Origin: Colwellia piezophila ATCC BAA-637
GTDB taxonomy: Bacteria; Pseudomonadota; Gammaproteobacteria; Enterobacterales; Alteromonadaceae
NCBI RefSeq assembly: GCF_000378625.1
Contig: NZ_KB905168.1
Location: 186,001 to 250,000 of the forward strand
Reading direction: 5' to 3'
DNA length: 64,000 nucleotides
A program made the translations under genes and the position numbers. Shown here piece after piece: positions 1 to 8,061 of this stretch; position 1 is the stretch's first letter, and each line of letters starts with the position of its first letter. The notes beneath the pieces were generated by a model. The model saw only the letters and a program-made list of their open reading frames with translations. It made no database searches and was not told the origin of the DNA.

Positions 1-733
1 CTAGTTTAAACTCTTGCTCGTTTTGTGGAGAACAGTGCCGATGTGTATGTAGTTGAATATCGACATTACTCTGTTGCAGAGCAGTTAACTCCTCAGTATT
101 CAGCGAGCGAAACATTAACTGGCCATTAGAATGTAAATTCACTTGAAGTTGCTTAGCTATATCTAAGAGCACTCGTTGTCTAACTGAAAAGCTAGCTACT
201 CCGTCTATAAGTTGGCAAAGCTCTGTAACTATGCTGACTGTATTTTCTGCGCTAATAACATACTCTTTAGTGATTGAGAGTATTGGCTCGTCAATCACTA
301 ATGTTTTACCTGCCGACTTCCAAAGAATATAAGCTAGAGCCACATTAATCACTGCACCTTGCTTTTGCACGTAATAGCTCGTTACATACAACATTAGTGG
401 AAAATTATGTTCCGCTAAAGTATCGCCAACAAGCTCTTTAGTGCCAGCCCAGCCATCATCCATTGTTAGTACCACAAGATTGCCATTATGCTGGTTGTTA
501 ACAGCTTCAGATAAGCTAACAATCTTATATGGACTATCCTGCAACCATGCTAGCCTTTTTTTAAAAGATTCTGGGCGCATAAATAGTTTCGGACGAAATA
601 GATACTCATCGTCATAAGCAAAACCGTGATAACACAAGACACAGGTATTACCTTTGTTCAACTTTCGAGCTAGCCAAAAACCACCTAAATACTTGATGAT
701 AAAAAGAGCTATTATTTTAATCGCTTTAAGCAC
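1..733 (-). CDS. Polysaccharide deacetylase-like protein, 5' part only
   Basis: The reading frame is open from a GTG at 733 to the window edge, so the C-terminus lies outside. About 244 codons are visible. NodB-type landmarks can be read: LCYHGF near the N-terminus, TMDDGW (metal-binding Asp pair region) near residue 90, and LHTHRH (the His-x-x-x-His region) near the window edge. Family knowledge: such enzymes remove N- or O-acetyl groups from polysaccharides. The GTG start overlaps the end of the ATP-grasp gene by 22 bases and has AAGGAG 11 bases upstream, so translation is probably coupled. It is the third deacetylase-type gene of this exopolysaccharide operon. The start choice is an inference. 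Confidence 0.75.
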   Translation of the reverse strand, partial: MLKAIKIIALFIIKYLGGFWLARKLNKGNTCVLCYHGFAYDDEYLFRPKLFMRPESFKKRLAWLQDSPYKIVSLSEAVNNQHNGNLVVLTMDDGWAGTKELVGDTLAEHNFPLMLYVTSYYVQKQGAVINVALAYILWKSAGKTLVIDEPILSITKEYVISAENTVSIVTELCQLIDGVASFSVRQRVLLDIAKQLQVNLHSNGQLMFRSLNTEELTALQQSNVDIQLHTHRHCSPQNEQEFKL

Positions 734-1944
734 GAGCTAGTAAACTCCTTAGTAAATCCCCATAAATTTATAAAGTATAACTTTCTGTCATTAGGATAGA
801 GCAAGTCTGCTTTAATATTGGGATGCAAAAATAACAATAAGAATTCAGCTACAATAGCCATTTTTTTAGTTTTTGTGATGATCGGGTCTTTTAATGAGGA
901 CAGCATATAGCCAAAATCTGCTGGTAAGGCATTTCTTACTTGAATATGATTTTCCAATCGAATTGGTGTTTTAGGTGCTAACTTTTCAAAAAAGTAGTCT
1001 AGATGAATACAAGGAAAATGAACCCCAGCTAAAATGTCTAAATTTAATGCCGCCCAGTAGCGAGAATTAAGCTCGATAAAGTCAAAAGAATTAGTTGCCT
1101 CATGCCATTTATACTCAACCATGGCTGGCCCATTCCACTTGAGGAACTTCAAGCGTTGCACTGCATCCTCATACATTTTTTGCTGCCACCAACTATGTCG
1201 TAGAGAAGTTAAGCCACCTGTATGAGGATTTTCATGAGTTGCAACGGCCATAGACTCCGCTAACAATTGTCCATCTTGAAAAAGTAAGTTAACCGTTGCT
1301 TTAACGCCTTCACTGCAATCTTGGACAATGGCTTTATTATAAGATTTGAAAATATCTATCACTGCTTGTTTTGCATCAAGCTCAGTTTCAGCCTTAATAA
1401 TTCTAGCGTCACCTCCTGAATGCGCATAAAAGCCATCACCTTTAATAAATAGTGGATAGTTCCAACTGGCTGTCACAGCCCAATCAACCTCAGCTTCACT
1501 AGCAACAACTTGGGTATTAGAAATATTATCGGTTAATGATTTATCGCCACTTGATAAGAATGCATCAAACACATCCACTTTGCATAAACACTGGTAGATA
1601 ACTTCTTTGCTGCTGCTAATTGGTAACAGGTGTGCAAATTCATCAAAACAATCTTTTATAACTAAGTAAAAGGCTTCACTTGGAATAATCGCCTGTATTT
1701 CATGTTCTTTAATGAAAGCTCTTAGCCACTCAAGATAATTTTTATCGTATGGAGGACAAGTCACCGCCATTGTAGTGAAATTTGAACGACATCCAAGCGC
1801 ACCTGCTTTAGATGATGCAGAAAACACATTATAGCCATGTGATCCTAATGAGCGAATAACAGCAATAGCCCCCATAGAATCTGCTTGAGGCACAAGTACA
1901 TTGTATTGATTGCGCCAATTTCTTTCGATTATATGTTTATCCAT
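712..1944 (-). CDS. ATP-grasp family protein of the XrtA exopolysaccharide locus
   Basis: The 410-aa protein has an N-terminal pre-ATP-grasp (Rossmann-like) part and a central ATP-grasp fold. Visible landmarks are PLFIKGDGF near residue 165 (nucleotide-binding lysine strand), the segment VEYKW near 285, and FIELNSRYW near 300, where the acidic and Asn metal ligands of ATP-grasp enzymes sit. It resembles carbamoyl-phosphate-synthase-like carboxylate ligases. These enzymes form an acyl-phosphate and pass it to an amine or thiol. Its substrate is unknown. By location it probably adds an amino-acid or similar decoration to the polysaccharide or a precursor. It lies between two deacetylase genes in the same leftward operon. 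Confidence 0.8.
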   Translation of the reverse strand: MDKHIIERNWRNQYNVLVPQADSMGAIAVIRSLGSHGYNVFSASSKAGALGCRSNFTTMAVTCPPYDKNYLEWLRAFIKEHEIQAIIPSEAFYLVIKDCFDEFAHLLPISSSKEVIYQCLCKVDVFDAFLSSGDKSLTDNISNTQVVASEAEVDWAVTASWNYPLFIKGDGFYAHSGGDARIIKAETELDAKQAVIDIFKSYNKAIVQDCSEGVKATVNLLFQDGQLLAESMAVATHENPHTGGLTSLRHSWWQQKMYEDAVQRLKFLKWNGPAMVEYKWHEATNSFDFIELNSRYWAALNLDILAGVHFPCIHLDYFFEKLAPKTPIRLENHIQVRNALPADFGYMLSSLKDPIITKTKKMAIVAEFLLLFLHPNIKADLLYPNDRKLYFINLWGFTKEFTSSCLKRLK

Positions 1945-1997
1945 TTACCTATCTCTTTATGAGTTAATCAAAGTTTTCTGCAGTGCCACTATCTATA

Positions 1998-2936
1998 TTA
2001 TTGGCAGTAGTTTAATGCTAAGCGTAATACGAATTTAAGTTCCGTTTCGTCCCACGGAGTAAAGCGCTTAATTTGAAAGCCATCTGTTTTTTGGTCTTTC
2101 AAGACCCCTTTATCTGTGGATAGCGCTGCTAAAAAACCGCATTTTTTAACCATTTCAATATGGGTAACATCAAAATCTTCGCCAAATTTTCCATTCGGAT
2201 AAGCAAAGTAGTCTATTGGGCTATTAATTATGCCTTCAAGAATATGCTTACTCTGTTTAATTTCCTCTAAAGCAATACCAGCACTCTCTTTCAGAAGAAT
2301 TGGATGTGTATGCGTATGTGAGCCAATACCCATACCAGCTTTATATAACTCTACAGTTTGCTCTTTTGTTAAAAACTGCTGTGGCATTTCTTTTTGTTGA
2401 CTTTGTATGACTAATTGCTCAATTAAGGCATCACGCTCAGCAATAGTTTTATACTTTATTCTTGATAGGCAATCAGTTAAACAAGTAATTCTTTCGTTAT
2501 CGCTTAATAAAGAATAATTTTTATTATCAAAGATGAGCTCTGTCAGCTTTGTTTTCATTATAATAAAAGCAACTTTTTCATCCCATAAATAGCCATTTTC
2601 AAAGCCAATAGTACTAATAAAAAACGTTGCTTTAAGGTTATGTTTTTTTAACAATGGAAAAATAATATTATAGCTATCAACGTAGCCATCATCGACCGTA
2701 ATAGCGACTGAACCACGCGGTAGTATACCTTTAGCTTGCAAAGCCAAACCCTCAGCTAAGTTGATTGGCCTAAGGTAGCGTTTAATCCAGATTAAGTGCA
2801 GCTCAAATAGTCTTTCGTCCATAGCAAGTGCATCACCAGTACCTCCCACACGATGGTAAGTTAAAATACTGAGTTTATTTTTGCCAAAACACCAAAGGAA
2901 AGAGTCAACTAACGCTTTAATAAATAATGTAATCAC
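1998..2936 (-). CDS. Polysaccharide deacetylase (NodB domain)
   Basis: The 312-aa protein shows the NodB order LTYHRV near residue 25, ITVDDGY near 80 (catalytic and metal Asp residues) and GSHTHTHP near 205 (metal His pair), with FAYPNGKFG near 245. It probably removes acetyl groups from a sugar polymer in the periplasm. The start is GTG at 2936. It is preceded by a very strong ribosome site (GGAGG with 5 to 6 bases spacing) and overlaps the stop of the small gene upstream as GTGA, so the two are likely translationally coupled. The N-terminus is hydrophobic and may act as an uncleaved anchor. Confidence 0.85.
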   Translation of the reverse strand: MITLFIKALVDSFLWCFGKNKLSILTYHRVGGTGDALAMDERLFELHLIWIKRYLRPINLAEGLALQAKGILPRGSVAITVDDGYVDSYNIIFPLLKKHNLKATFFISTIGFENGYLWDEKVAFIIMKTKLTELIFDNKNYSLLSDNERITCLTDCLSRIKYKTIAERDALIEQLVIQSQQKEMPQQFLTKEQTVELYKAGMGIGSHTHTHPILLKESAGIALEEIKQSKHILEGIINSPIDYFAYPNGKFGEDFDVTHIEMVKKCGFLAALSTDKGVLKDQKTDGFQIKRFTPWDETELKFVLRLALNYCQ

Positions 2937-3100
2937 TGAACCCTCCTCTGAACTTTATATTCAGTTACACTTGCTTCAAATTGCTCTTTGTTGTTTTTAG
3001 CTCGTTTAATTAATTCGCATAAAATATGGCTTAAATCAAAGTAAGGCAAGCTAAGTGTCACACCACCAACACAATAATCAACGAAATAAACTTTCAGCAT
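2933..3100 (-). CDS. Small 55-codon ORF coupled to the deacetylase gene
   Basis: An ATG at 3100 opens a 55-aa frame beginning MLKVYFVDYC and ending VQRRVQ, with its TGA overlapping the GTG of the deacetylase (GTGA). A weak AGGT ribosome site lies just upstream. I do not recognise the family. It is partly hydrophobic at the N-terminus and basic at the C-terminus. It fills what would otherwise be a 259-base gap in a very compact operon. It could be a real small protein, the residue of a longer decayed gene, or a leader that delivers ribosomes to the next start. Confidence 0.45.
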   Translation of the reverse strand: MLKVYFVDYCVGGVTLSLPYFDLSHILCELIKRAKNNKEQFEASVTEYKVQRRVQ

Positions 3101-3195
3101 TACCTAATGACCTAATTCGATGATGAGTGAATATACACAGCTTATTTTGCCCGCTAAAGTTGGTAACAACACTAATAGCAATGTTAAGAATAATA

Positions 3196-4299
3196 TTAAT
3201 CATTTGCTTTACTTCCTTTAGCATACACACAGGGGGGGGGGGGTATTACTAAACTAGCTATTTTCCTTCTCGCTGGAGTCTCTATCATTTTATAGGTAAT
3301 GAAAGATAATATTAAAACCGTTAGTACGTAACTCAAGAGCCACCATGGCTCTGCTATATCTGTCTTTAATAGAAATAATTTAAATAAGTCTCTTACTAAA
3401 AAATGCACAAGGTAAATGGAATAAGAAATCTCTCCTAACAGCATTAAGGGCTTAGCTCTTAATACGGTGGCTAACTTAGATGAGTATAAATTTAAAAAAC
3501 CAAACAAACTTAAAGCCATCACGAACGGGGCAAAAACAATTTCACTTATTACACTATAAATAATTAAGCCCATTAATGCAGTTGCTAACAAAAGTAAAAA
3601 ATAAGAATGCCCTTTGTTCAATGAGTACTTCTGGCTATATTTACAGATTATCCCACCCATTAAAAACTCGATTAAACAACGGAACAACCCTAAGCCCTGA
3701 ATATTTTCTCCCAAAGAGGTATAACCTAAAAAAGAAAAGCAACAGTAAATAACTACGCATAAAAAAAGAATGAAAAATGGTGCTAAAGAAACTTTCAATT
3801 TAGTTAAAATATAAACACAAAAAGGAAAAAGTAAGTAAGCGGCCCATTCTGTGCTAATCGACCATGCAGGGACATTCCATGAAAGAGTGTTACCTAACCC
3901 CCAGTTATTAACTAGCAGTAGTTGATATAAATAATTTATCAGTGAATATTTACCCCCGTCAGGCATAGCTTTATCTGTAATAAAGTAAGCTAGAGGAATG
4001 ATTAAATATGCGACTAAGACAAAAAGATGTAAGGGATAAATTCTTGCTACCCGCTTTATTAGAAAGCTTAAATAGTTTGAGGCTTTAAAGCTGACAAACA
4101 TCCGTTCATAGTTCAGGGTTATTATAAACCCACTCAAAAGAAAGAAAAAATCAACAGCTAAGTGACCTTTACTAATCCAGACTATAAGCCAACTGGCCAT
4201 GTAATAATCTAAATATTGAGATATGTGATAAAACACTACCCATATAGCTGCAAGTCCTCTCAAGCTAGTTAAGTAATCGTATTTTATGGCATTATTCAT
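3196..4299 (-). CDS. Acyltransferase 3 family membrane protein (OafA-like)
   Basis: The 367-aa integral membrane protein has the family signatures LTSLRGLAAIWVVFYH at residues 10-25 and FFFLLSGFII near 52-61, and about ten hydrophobic segments. Family knowledge: these proteins move acetyl or other acyl groups from the cytoplasm onto sugars of surface polysaccharides. It overlaps the preceding ligase gene by 8 bases, in the same operon. Oddity: the codons for a run of four prolines near the C-terminus (IPPPPC) are a pure run of 12 C (12 G on the plus strand, 3232-3243), a length prone to slippage. A shift would change only the last 12 or so residues. Confidence 0.87.
   Translation of the reverse strand: MNNAIKYDYLTSLRGLAAIWVVFYHISQYLDYYMASWLIVWISKGHLAVDFFFLLSGFIITLNYERMFVSFKASNYLSFLIKRVARIYPLHLFVLVAYLIIPLAYFITDKAMPDGGKYSLINYLYQLLLVNNWGLGNTLSWNVPAWSISTEWAAYLLFPFCVYILTKLKVSLAPFFILFLCVVIYCCFSFLGYTSLGENIQGLGLFRCLIEFLMGGIICKYSQKYSLNKGHSYFLLLLATALMGLIIYSVISEIVFAPFVMALSLFGFLNLYSSKLATVLRAKPLMLLGEISYSIYLVHFLVRDLFKLFLLKTDIAEPWWLLSYVLTVLILSFITYKMIETPARRKIASLVIPPPPCVYAKGSKAND
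3232..3243. repeat. 12-base G homopolymer inside the acyltransferase gene
   Basis: Twelve consecutive G on the plus strand encode Pro-Pro-Pro-Pro in the leftward acyltransferase gene. The tract is by far the longest G/C run I saw in this AT-rich window. Runs of this length are known contingency loci in other bacteria. Here it is close to the 3' end of the gene, so its effect would be a changed C-terminal tail rather than loss of the enzyme core. A sequencing or assembly length error is also possible. Confidence 0.8.
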
Positions 4300-5557
4300 T
4301 GGTATATCTTATATTTGAAAGAGAAACGACAAACGCTGTAAGGATATAAAAAATGGGCTGAAATGCAACGCCCACAAAGGCACCACAAACACAGAATAAC
4401 AATAAAGATTGACTAAGGGCTTTACTAAGACCTAGCTCCCACTGGCAAGTTCTCGTTTTAGCTATTTTTTTTAGTTGTGATAATAATGTTAATATTATAG
4501 AAAGATAAATAGCCAAGCCGATAAAGCCATGCTCACCAAGAACTTCAAAATATATACTATGAAAAGCTTTTGCTTTAGCCGCAAAAGATATATTTTGATT
4601 ATCATGGAACAAGTCTAGTAAGCCAAGATTTGCGAGGTAAGCGTTAAACCCTCCCCCAAAAATATGGCTACTAGCGAACTCAACAGTCCATTTCCATACA
4701 ACTATTCGACCTAAGGCCGAGCTATCTGCTGAAGAATTTTCTATTGTCCCCATTCGGTTAAACCAAGCTTCTGGTGCAAAAGTGAAAACAATTCCAGCCC
4801 CTATAAGCAGTAACATTAAGCCACCGAATTTATGCTTAGATTTAATAAACATAAAATACCCAAAAAGAGCCAAACCAATTAAACCTGTTCTAGCATAGGA
4901 GCCAATCACTGTAAAAATTGCAGTACAAATAAGAGCGAAAATAAAAACCTGATAACTTTTTGTACGGCGTAATAATAAGGTATTATTAAAAAAGTGAACC
5001 AACAATGGCAAACAAACCACAGCAACCAAAGCAAGAGTACTGCTTTCGGATAAGCCATTGTTATCACCACCAGAAATTAAACGAGCGCCATAACCACCAC
5101 CACCCAGGGCTGTTTTGGCCCCCGCTGAAATGGTATAGAAAGCAACTGAAAGTAAAAACACCCATATTAGTGCCTCTAAATCTTTATTATTTTTAATGGT
5201 AAAAGGGATTAGAGCCATAATAACAATAGTTTTAAAGGCCCAATCCCATTTAGCCCATGCTTGTTCTGGAAAAAGTGAGAATGATGTTGTTAAGGTAATC
5301 CAAATTGCAAAAGTGAATAATAAAACAATTACTTTTTTATTCTCAATTGAATTAAGTTTCTTTAAATGGATGATAAAACTTAAGATACATACGATTGCCA
5401 TCACCATAGAAAGGGGCTTACCAGCCATAAAGCCATAAGCTATTTTTTGAGGCGTAACCAAGTCAATCCACAAATAACCCATTATGGCTATCTGTGGTTT
5501 TGCAAACCCCACAATAATGAAAACTAGTAAGGTAAAAAGAATTATCAGATCAGTCAT
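4292..5557 (-). CDS. O-antigen ligase-like membrane protein, XrtA-associated
   Basis: The protein is a polytopic membrane protein of about 421 aa with roughly eleven hydrophobic segments. The N-terminal text VTPQKIAYGFMAG matches the XrtA-associated O-glycosylation ligase family (TIGR03097 type), and the periplasmic loop contains FHDNQ and FHSIYFEVLGEHGF, the conserved Wzy/WaaL His region. It probably polymerises or transfers the lipid-linked glycan on the periplasmic face. I chose the ATG at 5557 instead of 5584, because the family begins at this hydrophobic segment, AAAGAA lies upstream, and this start overlaps the stop of the 33-codon gene by 8 bases. It overlaps the acyltransferase start by 8 bases. 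Confidence 0.85.
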   Translation of the reverse strand: MTDLIILFTLLVFIIVGFAKPQIAIMGYLWIDLVTPQKIAYGFMAGKPLSMVMAIVCILSFIIHLKKLNSIENKKVIVLLFTFAIWITLTTSFSLFPEQAWAKWDWAFKTIVIMALIPFTIKNNKDLEALIWVFLLSVAFYTISAGAKTALGGGGYGARLISGGDNNGLSESSTLALVAVVCLPLLVHFFNNTLLLRRTKSYQVFIFALICTAIFTVIGSYARTGLIGLALFGYFMFIKSKHKFGGLMLLLIGAGIVFTFAPEAWFNRMGTIENSSADSSALGRIVVWKWTVEFASSHIFGGGFNAYLANLGLLDLFHDNQNISFAAKAKAFHSIYFEVLGEHGFIGLAIYLSIILTLLSQLKKIAKTRTCQWELGLSKALSQSLLLFCVCGAFVGVAFQPIFYILTAFVVSLSNIRYTNE

Positions 5558-5651
5558 TGTCGTTGTTCTTTCTTTTTTGATCACATAATAATGAGTACAC
5601 TATATAAAGTATGCCAAAAGTGGATATTACAAATGCTATTTTATCAATCAT
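5550..5651 (-). CDS. 33-aa single-span membrane protein, coupled in the operon
   Basis: An ATG at 5651 overlaps the TGA of the glycosyltransferase upstream as ATGA and opens a 33-codon frame that ends 8 bases inside the ligase gene. The product starts MIDKIAFVISTFGILYIVYS, has one clear membrane helix (about residues 5-22) and then a highly charged tail (QKRKNNDND). Both junctions have the overlaps typical of this operon, which argues for real translation. No function is known to me. It may be a small subunit or regulator of the neighbouring ligase, or a coupling peptide. Confidence 0.6.
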   Translation of the reverse strand: MIDKIAFVISTFGILYIVYSLLCDQKRKNNDND

Positions 5652-6838
5652 ATTGATTCCTTACGATGTTCCGTTATCACTTTATCCAGTAAGTGATATT
5701 GTTTATCACTAATTTTATGCCAACTAGAGTTCTGCGCTAACAGTCTTATACTATTGCTAGTCATGTTTTTACTAAGAACATTATCTAACGCCTGTGCAAT
5801 ACTTTTCGCTGTGCGCTTAATTATTAACTCCCCTACATCAGCGTTATTAATCACCTCAGGGCTACCACCAACATCTGTCGCAACAACAGGAGTACCACAG
5901 GCTAATGATTCAAGCAGTACATTCGGCATTCCCTCCCTACTTGATGCTAATACCAACAGATCAGCACAAACATAATACCCTGGCAGCTCACTTTGCTGGA
6001 TGTTACCAGTAAAGTGAACCCTTGCTGTTAAACCAAGCTGCTGTACTTGTTGCTGTAACTTAGCTTTCATCACTCCATCGCCGACAATAACTAATTTAAT
6101 TTTAGGTAAAGTGGATAATGCCTCAATAACAAGATGGTGCCCTTTTAACTCAATTAAGTTACCAACGCTGAGAATCAGTTTTTCATCTTGAGATAAAGTA
6201 AATGGTAATTGTGGCTTAGGCACCTTGGGGTGAAAAAAATCTAAGTCGACGCCATTTCTTAATACTACTGGCGGCTTAGCCAATGGTGCAAGCTTAACCA
6301 TTTCATCAGCCAATGCTTGTGAAACAGAGGCACTGGCATCAATATTCATTAATGCCTTTATTATTCGTTTTCTGGCAATTTTATTTTCAGGGATAACATT
6401 AATATCACTACCACGTGCCGTGACCATTACGGGAATATTCAATTTTTTACCTATCCAACTAGCAACAACACCATCAGGATAGAAATAATGTGCATCTATT
6501 ACATCAATAGAAAAACCTTCATCTTGAATTTCAGCAATGCTAGTTAAGCATGTTCTATATAAAAAATGAGGAGTCATATTCATACCTATTTTAGGTATAA
6601 CTAAATATTTAGGATGGAAAACCTCTATATTGGCGCGAACTTCTTGCTCGATTACTGCACTATATTTCTTATATTCATTAATAGGTAACCAAGCAGGAAA
6701 ATAAGGCACTGGCGCAAGTACCTTAACCTTGGCTGCGGGGTAACGTTTCACCAACTCTTTCACTCTGTTTTCAATAAAAATGCCATGCCTGTGCTGGATA
6801 TTATTGGGATAGAGTGTCGTTAAAACGAGAATATTCAT
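5648..6838 (-). CDS. Glycosyltransferase family 4 (GT-B fold)
   Basis: The 396-aa protein starts NILVLTTLYPN and contains ILSVGNLIELKGHH near 225 and SSREGMPNVLLESLACGTPVVA near 300-320, the donor-binding EX7E-type signature of retaining GT4 enzymes (E-G-M-P-N-V-L-L-E). It should transfer a sugar from a nucleotide donor to the growing lipid-linked repeat unit in the cytoplasm. Its start overlaps the previous gene's TAA by one base (TAATG). Donor and acceptor sugars cannot be read from sequence. Confidence 0.88.
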   Translation of the reverse strand: MNILVLTTLYPNNIQHRHGIFIENRVKELVKRYPAAKVKVLAPVPYFPAWLPINEYKKYSAVIEQEVRANIEVFHPKYLVIPKIGMNMTPHFLYRTCLTSIAEIQDEGFSIDVIDAHYFYPDGVVASWIGKKLNIPVMVTARGSDINVIPENKIARKRIIKALMNIDASASVSQALADEMVKLAPLAKPPVVLRNGVDLDFFHPKVPKPQLPFTLSQDEKLILSVGNLIELKGHHLVIEALSTLPKIKLVIVGDGVMKAKLQQQVQQLGLTARVHFTGNIQQSELPGYYVCADLLVLASSREGMPNVLLESLACGTPVVATDVGGSPEVINNADVGELIIKRTAKSIAQALDNVLSKNMTSNSIRLLAQNSSWHKISDKQYHLLDKVITEHRKESI

Positions 6839-8061
6839 TAATTAATTGTTTCTGTTAATTTTTGATAAAGTGGCAAGTAATTGCTGACACTATTTCGCCA
6901 ATTACGGACATTTTCAACATAATCACGCCCCTTTACTAAGACACTATTACGCTTATATTCATCGGCTAATAAATCAACCATACGCTCGGCAAGCTCGACA
7001 CTATCACCGGCTTTAAATAAGAAACCTGTTTCATTATCGCTGATTAACTCTTTATGCCCACCAACATCCGATGCAAGTACTGGCTTACCTTGTGCCATAG
7101 CTTCAAGGGGTTTTAATGGTGTTACTAAATTGGTTAAGCGCATCGCTTTACGTGGGTATACTAATAGATCGACTAAACTATAATACTTACCAACTTCACT
7201 ATGAGGTACTCGACCGGTAAATATCACCTTACCTTCTAAACCTAATAAAATAACTTGCTGTTTAAGGTTTTGCTCCTGCGGCCCGCCGCCAACAAGTAAT
7301 AATCGCGCTTTCGGATTTTTAGCCAATACTGCCGGCATAGCAGCAATAGCTAGGTCTAGACCTTCATAAGCATAAAAAGAACCTAAAAAACCAAGTACAT
7401 CACAATCCGTTAATTCTAATGCTTTAGCTAAATCGGTATTATTGGCTTTATCTTGTGGTCTAATAACATTGAATTGTTCGATATTTACCGCATTAGCTAT
7501 AACAGTAAATTTACTTTCCTCGAAGCCTCTACTAATGAGGTCTGCACGTAACCCCTCACAGATAGTAGTCACAGCATTAGCATTCTTAACCACATGAGTT
7601 TCCATTTTTCGGGTTAAACGATAACGTAAGTCATCTTCTTTACAGGTGCCATGGTCAACAGCTGCATCTTCCCAGAAAGCACGAATTTCATAAACAACGG
7701 GTAAACCTGATTTCCTGCCAGATTTTAAGGCCGCTAAACCATTAAGTGCCGGAGAATGAGCATGAATAAGATCAGGCTTTTCAATTTCAATAACTTCTAG
7801 AATCCGCTTAACCATAGGGGCTATGTAAGCCATTTGGTTCAATAGCGGTAGTTTTGACATCAAGCCAGAAATGGGCGCACTACGATAAAACTTAAGCCCG
7901 TCAATCTCTTCAATTTCAATTTGGTCATTACCATGTTTGGGACTGGTGACATGGCAGGTTTCAATACCTAATTCATGCTGCTGCTTTAATATGGCGCGGC
8001 TTCTAAAGGTATAACCACTATGTAATGGGATTGAATGGTCAAACACGTGTAGTACTTTCAT
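6838..8061 (-). CDS. Glycosyltransferase family 4, XrtA-associated (TIGR04063 type)
   Basis: The 407-aa protein starts KVLHVFDHSIPLHSGYTFR, a signature of the third sugar transferase associated with exosortase A loci. Donor-site landmarks include LGFLGSFYAYEGLDLA near 235 and PLEAMAQGKPVLASDVGGH near 340. It should add one sugar of the repeat unit. Its ATG overlaps the amidotransferase stop as ATGA, which indicates translational coupling. Confidence 0.88.
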   Translation of the reverse strand: MKVLHVFDHSIPLHSGYTFRSRAILKQQHELGIETCHVTSPKHGNDQIEIEEIDGLKFYRSAPISGLMSKLPLLNQMAYIAPMVKRILEVIEIEKPDLIHAHSPALNGLAALKSGRKSGLPVVYEIRAFWEDAAVDHGTCKEDDLRYRLTRKMETHVVKNANAVTTICEGLRADLISRGFEESKFTVIANAVNIEQFNVIRPQDKANNTDLAKALELTDCDVLGFLGSFYAYEGLDLAIAAMPAVLAKNPKARLLLVGGGPQEQNLKQQVILLGLEGKVIFTGRVPHSEVGKYYSLVDLLVYPRKAMRLTNLVTPLKPLEAMAQGKPVLASDVGGHKELISDNETGFLFKAGDSVELAERMVDLLADEYKRNSVLVKGRDYVENVRNWRNSVSNYLPLYQKLTETIN

